This document shows, in pieces, positions 11,030-21,867 of a stretch of 64,000 nt of DNA. The stretch's first letter is position 1, and every line of letters starts with the position of its first letter. The stretch covers positions 12,664,437 to 12,728,436 of the forward strand of contig NC_088313.1 in assembly GCF_910592395.1 (NCBI RefSeq), read 5' to 3'. The notes below the pieces were generated by a model. The model saw only the letters and a program-made list of their open reading frames with translations, was not told the origin of the DNA and did not search any database. Position numbers and translations under genes: made by a program. The DNA is from Lineus longissimus. Its lineage: Eukaryota; Nemertea; Pilidiophora; Heteronemertea; Lineidae.

Positions 11030-11372
11030 TGCTGTGCTCAAAAACTATCCTCAATGTGGTTGTGCCAGCGGGTTTTATCAATATTGGATGGTGAGTTCAG
11101 GAGCTGTCCTCAATGCAGTTGAACCACAGGGTTCATCAGTGTACAGGATGGTTGTGCACATGTACTGTCCTCAAGGGCTTCATCAGTATAGGATGGACTG
11201 TCTACAATGTGGTTGTGCAGCGGGGACTCTCCACAATATGGTTGAATCTCAGAGTCCATCAGTATAGGATGATTATGCGCAGGGACTGTCCACAATTTGG
11301 TTGTGTTGGAGGGTTTTGTCAGTATGTGATGGTTGTGCTCAAAAACTGTCCTCGATGTGGTTGTATAACAGG
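11030..11372 (+). repeat. 61-bp satellite, left block (diverged)
   Basis: Diverged units of GGATGGTTGTGC...CTGTCCTCAATGTGGTTGTG...ACAGGGTT..ATCAGTAT. The same family lies at 20873-21420 and 22740-24985. It ends where the DIRS-like element begins. Confidence 0.75.
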
Positions 11373-11613
11373 GTGTTACCACATCACAAGCACCACCACT
11401 TATTCCCATTGCTCTTCTGACACAAGGAAGTATTGGGGAAAATCAGGCATATGTCAGAAGAGCACAATGTATAGCACCAGCTGGCAACTATCTGGTACTA
11501 GGGAGGGGGGGGGAAATCACACCCCATCTTCAATCTGTCGCCGTAGCATGTCGCACGCTCAACTTGTTCATCCCTCTGTCTCCTCCATCCTCACGTGCGT
11601 CTAACAAGAAATG

Positions 11614-12015
11614 TTACCACATCACAAGCACCACCACCCCTACCGCTATCTTAAAAAATATGCACGAAGTTTTTTTCACAATATTACTTAAAGTAGCCGC
11701 CGCAAGCCATAGCGGACAAGACCAATGCAACTGAGCCTTATCGCCCAAAAACACACAGTTAATTTGATGTAGCTTTGTTTTCTCAACAGAATCTTTCCAG
11801 ACCAAGAATTTGATAACTTCAGCCGGACCACATGTAGCAAGGGAAGGGTTACAAACTATCTTACGGAAGAAGCTCTCTATACTGCTTCTGAGGCTACACT
11901 GGCGCTTCTGTCTGTCCGATTTATTCCAGACATCCTCTAGATACGCTATTCTCGAGTTAATGAGACCCATATAAATCCGGGAGTCCCTTATATCGTTGTC
12001 ACTCTGCAAAAGCAA
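11614..12015 (-). pseudogene. Tyrosine-recombinase-like fragment (DIRS type)
   Basis: A 133-residue frame with SDNDIRDSRIYMGLINSRIA, then SLATCGPAEVIKFLVWKDSV and CPLWLAAATLSNIVKK. This resembles the N-terminal core-binding part of DIRS/Crypton-type recombinases as I recall them. The catalytic C-terminal domain is absent. Confidence 0.45.
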
Positions 12016-12180
12016 AGGAAGGTTGCTACATCTTAGTTAAAACTGAAGCTGTGTACAAACAAGGGTTGCCGCAAACCATAAGAATCGAGAACAAACCTGT
12101 TCTTAGTTTGAAGCATCACTACACCGGTTTGACCCTTACGACCTAAGCAGAAGGACTGTTTAGAATACAACCTAACCAAT

Positions 12181-12324
12181 TGTAGAATTCTTGGGTGAAA
12201 AACAGAAGGACAATGCTCTCGGTTTACATGCGTTTATTGGGAATATCTAAAATACGAACTCAAACATCTGAAACGATACAGAAACGGCACGTGGCCGGTT
12301 AAGTACAAACTAAACAACACTACA
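12181..12324 (-). repeat. 3' LTR of the Gypsy-like element
   Basis: 144 bp, the partner of 17032-17175. The polypurine tract lies directly upstream on the minus strand. Confidence 0.9.
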
Positions 12325-12570
12325 TCTCTCCCTTGTTTTAGAAGAGTTCTAACTCTGATAAAGCCCTTGAATAAATCTATGAATTAATTATTAACTAATC
12401 TCTCAGCAGGGATCCACAATACAAAACACAATTATTAGAAATACCGATATGATATAATACGTTTAACACAAGCAATACAAAACATTGGAGTATTGAACCA
12501 CTGTCCAAAAAGTCTGCTATAGACTTGAATCATCAACTACACAGTTCTATGGAGCCAGCATTTACAAGAC

Positions 12571-13433
12571 TTAATTCTTTGAGTTTAAGTTGGGTACATC
12601 CACAAAAAAATCTGAATACTTGTCTGGCAACCTAGCCTGTCTCTGTGGACGCTTACGAACAGGAACTTGGGGACTAGGAGCAAGGGAAGAAGGAACATGA
12701 GGAGACACAAGAGGAGTATCTTGATCATCAACTGAGACTCTTTGACTAGGATCTGAAAACTGATTATCAACTGAGACTCTTTGACTAGGATCTGAAAACT
12801 CGACATACTGGTCTTCCTGTTCAAAAAGAGGTTCAACTTCAGATTTTATGCGCCTAAAATGACTGCTGTTACGCGCCTTAACTTCTTGTCCACGCTGAAC
12901 GATAACCATAGAGCCTTTCTTCTCAACAACCTGGAATGGGTCTGGCTGGAATTTAGGGACAAGTTTACCCTGTTTGGTAACATTTTTCAACAGAACCTTG
13001 TCACCAACTTGAATCATCGATTCCTTGATGTTGCGGCGTGTTTCTGTATATTTCTTCATCTTCTCTTTTGCTGTGCGATCTTTCTCCAACAGGCGAGTGT
13101 CCTTGGGAGCGACAAAGGCTTCTGGAAGTTTCATCTTCATCGGTCGTCCATTTAGCAAAGTTGCTGGTGCAATCCCAGTGACACTGTGAGGGGTAGCCCT
13201 ACAGTTCCTGAGGAACCTGTTCAGTTCTGAACGCCATGGTTTCCCTTCAACTTGTGCGCATTTCACTGTTTTGCCCATTGTGCGCATGAAGCGTTCTGCA
13301 CCGCCATTGGCTTCTGGCCAATATGGAGTTACCCTTTTATGGATAAAACCTAAGTCTTCTGAAAATTTCTTGAATTCCTCATTCTGAAATGGGGTACCAT
13401 TATCGCTGTGAACAACTTCAGGTATACCTGAAG
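12571..13433 (-). pseudogene. Gypsy-like integrase C-terminal half and tail
   Basis: After the hairpin the frame reads GIPEVVHSDNGTPFQNEEFK (second Asp) and WPEANGGAERF (catalytic Glu). Then come a GPF-like basic region (VGDKVLLKNV) and a tail with two copies of FSDPSQRVSVD, to the stop at 12571. Confidence 0.85.
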
Positions 13434-13477
13434 TTATTCGCGTCGCCTGGTATACATACCAGGCGACGCGTATAACT
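13434..13477. repeat. Hairpin inside the integrase frame
   Basis: Arms of about 21 nt (core CGCGTCGCCTGGTAT) with a 2-nt loop disrupt the integrase frame. It looks like a local inverted duplication rather than an inserted element. Confidence 0.8.
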
Positions 13478-14659
13478 TATCCAGAGCAGGTATTGTCGCG
13501 CGAGCGGATGTTGACATCAGCACGTCAACTTCTGGAAATCGACTGTAGTCATCTCGAGTAACTAACAATGAATGACCAGACGGGAGTGGACCAAAAAAGT
13601 CCATACTGACTTTTTCCCACGGACGGGAAGGCAACTTGGACATACATAGTGGCTCATGTTGCTTTGGGTTAAAATTAGCTTGGCATGGGACACAACTAAG
13701 CACCCTGGCTTCAACTAATGCATCGATGTTTGAAAACCACACCTTTTCTCTCAGCAACGCTTTTGTTCGATTAACACCCTGGTGTCCTTCATGTGCCAGT
13801 TCTATTGCTCGTTTTTGCAATGGAACAGGAAGCACTATGCGACTTCTGCGGAGCAATAAGCCGTCATTAGTCAGGCTGAATTGACCACTGGATCTCTGAT
13901 AAGACTTTAGAGCTTGCAGATCTATCTGGTTGGACCACACCATGGGATTATCCACTAGGTACCATCTATTTGTCTGTGTCAATTCACATGCTGCTTTAAG
14001 GGTTGGGTCATCTTGGTAGGCATTGATGACCTCTGGCCTCGTCATGGCTTTTGGAATGGCTTGACTTGCGATGAAGTTCACGTATTCCTCAGCTAGTCTT
14101 TCTTCTGAACTTGGCTTGACGGATGATGGTAAGGGATGACGTGACAAGTAATCGGCTGGATTCTCGCTTCCTTTCTGATACCGTATCTCTGGTGAGTAAG
14201 GTTGGAGTCGGAGATTCCACCGCTCTGAGCGCATCGGGAGTGAAGCCCTTGGTTTACCAAAGATTCCAAGTAATGGCTTATGGTCAGAATGTACAACCAC
14301 TGGTTTCCCGTAAATGTAAATATGGAAATGCTCACACGCCCAGACAATTGCCAGCGCTTCATGTTCCAACTGAGAGTATCGTTGTTCAGTTGGGGTCAAT
14401 GACCGACTACCATACGACACTGTTTTGATAACGTTGTTCTGGTCTCTTTGGACCAAAATACCACCTATGCCTACAGGAGAGGCATCAACAAATATTTCAG
14501 TATCTTTGTTGGTGTCAAGATACGCCAGAATGGGTTTCTTGGCTAGGCATTGTACCAGTTTTGTCATAGAATCTTGTTGTTCTTGACCCCACACAAAATC
14601 AACCTCTTTCCGAGTCAACTTTCTAATAGGAGCCATCAGTGTTGAGTAACTGGGGATAA
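13472..14659 (-). pseudogene. Gypsy-like RT end, RNase H and integrase N-terminal half
   Basis: It resumes at IPSYS after the inserted array. It has the RT thumb (LMAPIRKLTRK), RNase H with FVDASPVGIGGIL and VVHSDHKPLLGIF, the integrase zinc domain (HEGHQG...CVPCQ) and the first integrase Asp in VSMDFFGPLPSGH. The frame stops in a new hairpin at 13434-13477. Confidence 0.88.
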
Positions 14660-14736
14660 TAGAAGTAAAACTGGATACCGTCACTGTAGTTTACAACAAT
14701 GTCCATCGGTCCCTATTGTTGGGCTGTTGTGTTGCT

Positions 14737-14779
14737 CCACCGACGCGCGTTTCTGCCCCTCTAGGCTTCATCAGGGTGG
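14737..14779 (-). ncRNA. Hammerhead ribozyme-like motif, copy 1
   Basis: Minus strand: stem I CCACC/GGTGG; core CTGATGA; stem II GCC/GGC flanked by an A-A pair; then GAAAC; stem III AC/GT closed by GCGC; and the cleavage triplet GTC. The predicted cut is between 14742 and 14741. The A-A at the base of stem II is unusual, so activity is uncertain. Confidence 0.65.
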
Positions 14780-15078
14780 CTGGGGTTGACTTGCATCTGT
14801 CTTGTTCGAAGTTCACAGTTTGAATGACATCATGACTCAGGGGTGGTTTCTCAATGACGTTGTGACGTTATAGACTCTGTTGCGACTCTGTTGTTGAAAC
14901 ATTCTGTTGTAGTCAAGCAGGTGGGCTGTCCAAAGAGCACATGTTGAGGAGTACAGGATCAACCGATGATACACACGGACCAGACAATAAAATCGGAATA
15001 GTAGAAGTAAAACTGGATACCGTCACTGTAGTTTACAACAATGTCCATCGGTCCCTATTGTTGGGCTGTTGTGTTGCT

Positions 15079-15121
15079 CCACCGACGCGCGTTTCTGCCC
15101 CTCTAGGCTTCATCAGGGTGG
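15079..15121 (-). ncRNA. Hammerhead ribozyme-like motif, copy 2
   Basis: Identical in sequence to copy 1, 342 bp away. The predicted cut is between 15084 and 15083. A third copy is cut short at 15421-15429, close to the predicted cleavage point, where the array ends. Confidence 0.65.
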
Positions 15122-15446
15122 CTGGGGTTGACTTGCATCTGTCTTGTTCGAAGTTCACAGTTTGAATGACATCATGACTCAGGGGTGGTTTCTCAATGAC
15201 GTTGTGACGTTATAGACTTTGTTGCGACTCTGTTGTTGAAACATTCTGTTGTAGTCAAGCAGGTGGGCTGTCCAAATGGCACATGTTGAGGAGTACAGGA
15301 TCAACCGATGATACACACGGACCAGACAATAAAATCGGAATAGTAGAAGTAAAACTGGATACCGTCACTGTAGTTTACAACAATGTCCATCGGTCCCTAT
15401 TGTTGGGCTGTTGTGTTGCTCCACCGACGTGAGTAACTGGGGATAA

Positions 15447-16862
15447 ACCTTGAACTGTAATTCAACATGCCCAACAAACTGAGTACCTCTGGCACACTAG
15501 GTGGTGGCGCCATCTTCATCAAGGCATCAGGCTGCATGCCGTCCTTTGAAAATTTCATACCGTAAAAGTGCAATTCAGGCACACTAAATAGACACTTTGG
15601 CAAATTGATGGTGAAACCATTTTCTAACAATGCCATCAAAACTTTGACCAAACCTTTGTCATGATCTTGTTGACCTTTACCACCTACGATTAGATCATCT
15701 GAGATATTCAAAACTTGCTTGATACCAGCAGTGGCTTCTTCTACAGCTTTCTGGAAAATTTCACTAGAGCTAGTGATTCCGAAGCTAAGCTTTTTTGACC
15801 TGTACAGACCCAAGTGGGTCGCAAACGTCGTGATGTGACGCGATTCCTCATCTAATTCTAATTGTAGGTAGCCCTGACGAAGATCAATCTTAGAAAATAC
15901 CGTGCAGCCATTGAGATGGTCTGCAATGTCATCTACCGTGGGAGTAGGATGTCTCTCCCTAATTATAGCCTGGTTTGCTACCTTCATATCGACACATATG
16001 CGTACATCATCGGTGCTCTTTTTTGGAACAACAACAATTGGGGATACCCAAGTCGTAGGATGACCATCAGCTTTTTCATAGATGTCTGCATCTACCAGCC
16101 TTTTGAGCTCTTTTTCAACTTTCTTTCTAGTGTGAAATGAACATTTACCACAGGTGGTGCCTCTAGCTGGACAGGAATCTGGCCCATTAGTATGTGGATA
16201 AGGACCACCACAATTGTAGCACTTCATGTTTTTCGACTGGTGAGAAAACTTCTGCTTAGTTTTCTGCGCGGAGACTGAGTTAACAAATTGCTTTTGTGAA
16301 GGGGTAGGAACTAAGGATTTCTCAATTTCTACATTCTGTGCCCTAGTCAGCTCGTTGTTACGAGCTTCAGACAAAACGTCAGTCAATGTCATGGTTGTTC
16401 TCAATGCCTTTTTCCGGACCTTGGAATCCCTCTTTTTTTGGATGAGTTGAGATTTGATCTCAGCGTTTTTGTCGGTGAAGCCGCACGTTTCTGCCATTTG
16501 TCGCAACCTGGTATGGAACTGATCCGTTGTTTCGGTTGCGGCTTGTTTTTGTGTGCAAAACTGGATCTTCTCGTACTCAACGTTAACCTTGGGTCTGAAA
16601 TAGTCTTTCAGCTTGCGCCTTGCGCGGTCGCAAAGTCATCACCCGTTTCCGGAATTGTTTCGAATTCGTCAAAACTTCTTGGCCCTATCAGGTGGAGCAA
16701 CATAGCTCTCTTGCATGCGTCATTTGTGACATTGATGGCACAGAGATAGTTCTCCACCCTTTTGATCCACTTTTCCCATAGCGTTCCTGCATTTGATCGA
16801 TCATCGCCGAGAAATTGGTCAAAAGTTTCCACCGTGGGAAGACCCCTGAGGTCAGACGCCAT
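15447..16862 (-). pseudogene. Gypsy-like gag, zinc knuckle and RT, with deletion of protease
   Basis: The gag start MASDLRGLPTVETFDQFLGD runs to about 16608, where a small indel shifts the frame. The second frame carries the nucleocapsid zinc knuckle (CYNCGGPYPH...CPARGTTCGKC, about 16225-16135). It then runs straight into RT at HTRKKVEKELKRLVDADIYE, so protease and the first RT part are missing, an internal deletion near 16135. RT motifs present are VRICVDMK, FSKIDLRQGYLQLEL and the catalytic NISDDLIV. The frame is cut at IPSYS by the tandem-array insertion. Confidence 0.85.
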
Positions 16863-17031
16863 CTTGTTTCGCGCGTGGACGAAAACTTCGAAACAGCTGT
16901 CCGTTTAACTCTCAAACTACGGTGCTTTCACGATTATTCACGACTAGTCAAGGTTACTTTACTGATCTATACAGTGCTAACTATATGCTGGATACTAAAA
17001 GAAAGTCCGTTGCTTTTTCCTCGTCGCCATT

Positions 17032-17175
17032 TGTAGAATTCTTGGGTGAAAAACAGAAGGACAATGCTCTCGGTTTACATGCGTTTATTGGGAATATCTA
17101 AAATACGAACTCAAACATCTGAAATGATACAGAAACGGCACCTGGCCGGTTTAGTACAAACTAAACAACACTACA
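17032..17175 (-). repeat. 5' LTR of the Gypsy-like element
   Basis: 144 bp, nearly identical to 12181-12324, with TGTAG...CTACA ends. Confidence 0.9.
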
Positions 17176-17239
17176 CTTATGGTGCCAACAATGGTGTTGT
17201 CTCAATCTCGGGCATGACCATGGTACACTGACGGACACC

Positions 17240-18245
17240 TTACACCACTAGGAAGTTGAGAAATGGCAAAATGACGGGTATAGGCGGAAACACATAGGGA
17301 TTCTCTTCCTTAAATATGTCTTGGGTAAATACATTGATGCCTGATGAGCGTGGACTTGGCGTCAGAGTAAAATGCCGCTTTGTCATTGAATTGCTGTCAA
17401 GAGCCATGAAATCCACCGTATGTGGTCCAAATCGAGACCCCACCTTTTCCCATGACGATGCTGATAACATGACATCAAACGCGCCTAAAGGAGCGACGGT
17501 GCATCCGCTGGGTTCTCGCCCAAGGGAATGTATGAAAGGCAAAGATGAATATTAGATGCATACACCAACTCCAAAATGCCCTTGACTTTGTCATTGAACA
17601 ATGCATTCCTTCTTCCCTGGTTTTCCCACAGAGAAACAAGCACTTTACTGTCTGTTAGAACATCGACTCTATGTCCTCCAATCTAAGGTCGGATAGACCG
17701 GAGAGCCAATAACAATGCATCAGCCTCCTTTAGATGGACTGGCTTCTCATTCCCTGGCTGCCAATAATCAGAGAAACTTAGGCCCTTCATGACACCTGAC
17801 AGGACCACCGCCCCCTACTTATTATACACAGAGGCATCCGTAGCTAGCTGTACCTGCTTGTGAAATTCGAGCCTCCAAGAAACAAAACCGTCCCATGAGT
17901 CGAGAAATTCCCAGTGTTCAATCTCCGAAATTAGCACTGCATGCATCATCACATCCCTATTATTCTGTAGGCAAAATGAGATGGCTTTGTTCATTTCTCT
18001 AGTGTATAACCTCGCTGCCGGTGTAGAAGTTTAAAATGTCTTAGGATAGAATGCCTGGTAAACAAAGGATTCTATTATGCGCTTCAATCTCTGAGCTATT
18101 GACGGTCAGGGTCTCTATAGAACAATATTGCAGAATACAATAGGGCTGGATACTTTTTCCAAGGGGGCATTTGTTACTGTTACACCAGCACCACCAAAAC
18201 CACCGATATGCACTTCCCAACAAATCTTTGTAAGGTTCTAACATC
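17240..18245 (-). pseudogene. DIRS-like RT end and RNase H part, broken
   Basis: At the right edge the frame RFDVRTLQRFVGKCIS continues the RT after the 9-bp duplication. Further on (17542-17240) a frame has WEKVGSRFGPHTVDFMALDS, then TLTPSPRSSGINVFTQDI and YVFPPIPVI, a signature of DIRS-type RNase H. Stops and shifts lie between. Confidence 0.6.
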
Positions 18246-19252
18246 GAATCTAGGTAATAAAGGTACAGGAAAAAAAGGTACAGGAAAAAAGGTACGGAAA
18301 TAAAGGTACAGGAAATTAAAAAAAATACCGGAAATAAAGGTACCGGAAAAAAAGGTACTGGAAAAATAGGTACACAAAATGGCATAAATAGGTGAAAATG
18401 GTACACAATTTTTTTTTTAAATATCATTTGAATTCTCCCTTTTTCTAGTCATAACTTTAACTTAATTTGTTGCGTAGGCATTGCATAGGTCTTAGAAATA
18501 GGTATATCAAATTTCCAGTATACCGTTATGGTTTTCAAGAGTGAAAACACGGCTATCAAGATCATGATGATTGTAAAGATTCCAGGACAATTCCCTCTGC
18601 AAAAGGGTTAACCAATAAATGTACCAATGTTCAAGTTAAATTGCAATTAATCAATTAACATTCATCATAGAGCTGGACCCAATTAACAATGTGCCTGGCC
18701 AATTAGGTCTTAACAGACAAATTAGATTTAAGACCAAACACAAGTTTTTAAGGAAATTGGCGAGAATCTTAATGTGAAATGCCAGGTAGGATGCCAGGTG
18801 CGCCCCCACCCCACTTTCCCAAGATCCTGGATCCGCCCCTTAAAATTTAAAAGAACATGAACGTACATGTAGTTATTACCAAAAAAAACATCAGCTCCCC
18901 TGTTGGGCAACTTCTTCCATGAATTTTCCTCAAATTCATTCCGTAACAAAATTGTCTGCGATGTATTAAACTATTTTAAGGCACCACCTTAGTCACAGAA
19001 GAAGAAAAATGGGCAAGAAAAGATTAAGACAAAGGCCGAGTCTGAACCAGTTGAAGAGAATGATATTCTGAAAAATAATTGTGTACCTTTTTTACCTATT
19101 TATGCCATTTGGGTACCTTTTTTTTCCGGTACCTTTTTTTCCGTTACCTTTATTTCCAGTACTTTTATTTCCTGTACTTTTATTTCCTGTACCTTTATTT
19201 CCGTACCTTTTTTCCTGTACCTTTTTTTCCTGTACCTTTTTTACCGTATACC
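18246..19252. mobile_element. Foldback element with long TIRs and 9-bp target duplication (MULE-like?)
   Basis: The left end (about 18250-18410) has many GGTACAGGAAAAA-type words. The right end (about 19080-19252) is their reverse complement. TCTAACATC occurs at 18237-18245 and 19253-19261. A 9-bp duplication and long repetitive TIRs fit Mutator-like non-autonomous elements. The middle 650 bp has no recognisable gene. Confidence 0.7.
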
Positions 19253-19261
19253 TCTAACATC

Positions 19262-20328
19262 AAGCTCTTCACGCAATAGAATGGCCTGTCTCAACTGAAT
19301 AAAGTTTTGCTTCTTATCATCGGGCAAAATATATGCCTGGCGTACCGAATCCACAATGTACCCTAAATATCTCAACGATGTCACCCCATCGCATGCGCTC
19401 TTATGCAATACAAAAAAGTATCCTAACCGAGTTAATAGTTCTAACAAAGCCTACCGTGTAATGTCAATACGACACACCACCACTAGCGTTACCTTATTCA
19501 CGACCTCTACCGCAAACCTATCATCAATGTATTGCGATGTTGCAATACCAAAACTACGCAAGTAAGTTGTTGGCACCCTGCCGATTGTTTGTACACATAC
19601 ATGGCCGATTTCCACCCAAACGGGAGGGTGTTAAAAACCATCACTTATCCTGCAAATTGCGTCCCAAAATAAGCACGCGAATTCGGTGATTGCCGAACGT
19701 GATTATACCCGGACTTTTCATCACATGTAATCATGTTTGCACCCGTGCCTATTATCCTATGCAAATCTCGCAATGTTTCCAATTTAACCGGGCAATCCTT
19801 AATCCATCAATTCAATACCGTTCATCATGACAGAGCCTCGGTTTGAGGGCTCTACCCTCAAGGGCATTATGATATGAGGGAGTTCGCATTCACCTACTTT
19901 ACCAATTAGACTTCTGGCTCCATTCCTTATCTTGCTTTCTAACTCTGCCGCAATAAAAGGGCCAAAATCTGCACAATTTTGGGAATTCTGCACATTGCTG
20001 CGGGTCATCATTTCTTCAGACCCATAATTTTTTTCCTTGAAGTGTCCGAAGAAATCTGTGACATTAACCCCCTCTTTAATCACTTTCTTATATCATCAGA
20101 TGGCAATTCTGACCCTAATAACAAATCTGACACCTTATCCCACTGTTCATAATGATTATGAATCTCTCCCGCAACAAATCTGTCCGGGTCGCGCAATGGT
20201 AACCTATCTATATCAACATGTGCTCCATCTCGTAGCAACTCCTCAAATGGTTTCACATGGGCTGGGGAAAGAGGACTCCTTCCATTACCCAACGTCGTCC
20301 AGTACACCTCACTTCTAATATTCGCCAT
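19262..20328 (-). pseudogene. DIRS-like reverse transcriptase, N-terminal and palm part, frameshifted
   Basis: The upstream part reads MANIRSEVYWTTLGNGRSPL and runs to about 20080. A second frame (to 19799) has ELPHIIMPLRVEPS, the RT entry motif. After further frameshifts, a downstream frame (19447-19262) has RLGYFFVLHKS, then SLRYLGYIVDS and LPDDKK, the RT thumb typical of DIRS elements. There are several lesions; no intact catalytic core was traced between 19450 and 19800. Confidence 0.6.
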
Positions 20329-20534
20329 GGCCTATACAGAATCAAACTGACATTGCCTCTCCCATGCCTTAACTTCTATTATACCCTGCAAAATAACACT
20401 GGACTAAAGAAATGGAAAGAGCCCTCAACCCCCACCCATGTGAAATAAATTTCACTGGGGAAAGACTCCCCGGGTTAGGGTCGAGAACTAGGACGAAATA
20501 TACTCTAAATACTACTTTCATCTAGAGGCCTATT

Positions 20535-20789
20535 TCATTTTATTGAAGTCGCGGATGAAATGTTGGTCCGAGCCACAAAAATAACATCCAGACGATCCCC
20601 TACCTCTGCCCCTACTACCTCTATAATACCCTCTAATGGAGATGTTGGTCTCTTACGAGCTCGCGGAGGAGTCGAATCCGAGTCACTCTCTGCCTTCTTT
20701 ACCCTTCTTCTTGCTCCTTGACAATGCTTTCGCGACGATATCAAAAGCACCCCCGCCCAACACCGATAAGGTGAACGCAGGCAAATCAA
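20535..20789 (-). pseudogene. Possible 5' ORF of the DIRS-like element
   Basis: An 84-residue frame, Arg/Ser-rich (KKAESDSDSTPPRARKRPTS), of gag-like composition and in the expected place upstream of RT. No domain recognised. Confidence 0.3.
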
Positions 20790-20872
20790 TTCTACCCTGA
20801 TTATGTTTGTCTAATTTCTCGTCACTTCTTGAAAGATGAGAGCACTACTTTCATCGGACGTCTGGGCAACCG

Positions 20873-21420
20873 TGGTTGTGTAACAGGGTGTCGTCAGTAC
20901 AGGATGGTTGTGCTGAGAAACTGTCCTCAATGTGCTTGTACCACAGGGTTTCATCAGTATTGGCTGGTTGTTCTCAGTATAGTATAGTTGTGCTGAGAAA
21001 CTGTCCTCAATGTGGTTGTACCACAGCGTTTCGTTTGGGATAGTTGTGCTAAGAAAGTGTCTTCAATTCAGTTAGGACAAAGGGTTTCGTCAATATTGGA
21101 TTGTTATGCTCAGAAAATGCCCTCAATGTGGGTGTACCGCAGGGTTCATCAGAATGGGATGATTGTGCACAGGGACTGTCGTCAATATGGCTGTGCCACA
21201 GGGTTTCGTCAGTAGGATGGTTGCGCACGGGGACTGCTAACAATGTGGTTGTGCCACAGGGTCCACCAGTACGGAATGGTTAAGCACAGGGACTGTCCTC
21301 AATTTGGGTGAGGGTTTCCTCAGTATTGTATGTTTGTTTACTGGGTCTGCCCTCAATGAAGTCGGGCTGCAGGGTTTATAAATACTAAATTAGATTAGAT
21401 TGTTGTGCTCAAGAACTGTA
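20873..21420 (+). repeat. 61-bp satellite, middle block
   Basis: About eight diverged units (TGGTTGTG..ACAGGGTTTCGTCAGTA...CTGTCCTCAATGTGG) directly right of the DIRS-like element. Confidence 0.8.
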
Positions 21421-21867
21421 TCAAAATATGATTGTAAATAATAAATTATCTTGTAAATAATATTCCAAGGGTATTATGTGCCTTGTATCCGATTATTGAA
21501 TAAAAATACATTAACATTATGATAAGACATCTTGTTATTTTCATTGGCGTATACTTTGTTGAGACCTGTCCTGATTATCAAGCCACTTTAATATCTGCAT
21601 CACCAAGAGAATACCACATGGTACAAGTTTTTGAACTTTCAATACAATTGTTGGTTGTGACAGAATGAAGAGAGTGTAATACATTGCCATGGACTTGAAC
21701 ACCAATATCAAGGGTTGTGACAAGATGGGGACAATAGTACATATCCCGGGACTTTCCCCTGGTTATAAGAGGGAGACAGTGAAATATTTCCCATAGACTT
21801 TAACACCGATGACCAGGGAATCCCTTCCCAAGTTAAGATAGGAATGGGATACAACTCGGTCCCTTTT
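21421..21867. other. Spacer between satellite blocks
   Basis: AT-rich, with no gene. It holds weak repeats of GACTTGAACACC..GATGACCAGGG type. Confidence 0.4.

Larger units (their letters stand above)
14660..15429 (-). mobile_element. Retrozyme-like tandem array of 342-bp units with hammerhead motifs
   Basis: Units repeat at exactly 342 bp (AGAAGTAAAACTGGATACCG at 14661, 15003 and 15345), with 2.25 copies nearly identical to each other. Each full unit carries a 43-nt hammerhead-like motif on the minus strand. A 17-bp target duplication (TGAGTAACTGGGGATAA) lies at 14643-14659 and 15430-15446, inside the Gypsy-like RT, and both copies read IPSYS. No coding frame. Size, tandem dimer form, ribozyme and duplication fit animal retrozymes, which move with help from other retroelements. 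Confidence 0.75.
12181..17175 (-). mobile_element. Ty3/Gypsy-like LTR retrotransposon, defective
   Basis: Two 144-bp LTRs start TGTAG and end CTACA. Between them on the minus strand are gag, a zinc knuckle fused to RT, RNase H and integrase with a C-terminal tail. A purine-rich tract (AAGGGAGAGA) sits just inside the 3' LTR at 12325-12334. The sequence inside the 5' LTR (17016-17031, minus) reads ATGGCGACGAGGAAAA and is the likely primer site. The LTRs differ at only a few places (for example 12285 region A/C-G changes), so insertion was fairly recent. No clear target duplication was seen (CCAAT versus CTTAT). Confidence 0.9.
11373..20872 (-). mobile_element. DIRS/Ngaro-like retrotransposon remnant, carrier of nested insertions
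   Basis: Minus-strand pieces in order are RT (20328-19241), RT end/RNase H (18236-17240) and a tyrosine-recombinase-like fragment (12015-11614), as expected for DIRS-type elements. 61-bp satellite lies on both sides. The element is split by the foldback element at 18246-19252 and the LTR element at 12181-17175. Outer ends are approximate: a 25-bp direct repeat beginning GTTACCACATCACAAGCACC occurs at about 11374 and 11611. Confidence 0.6.
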
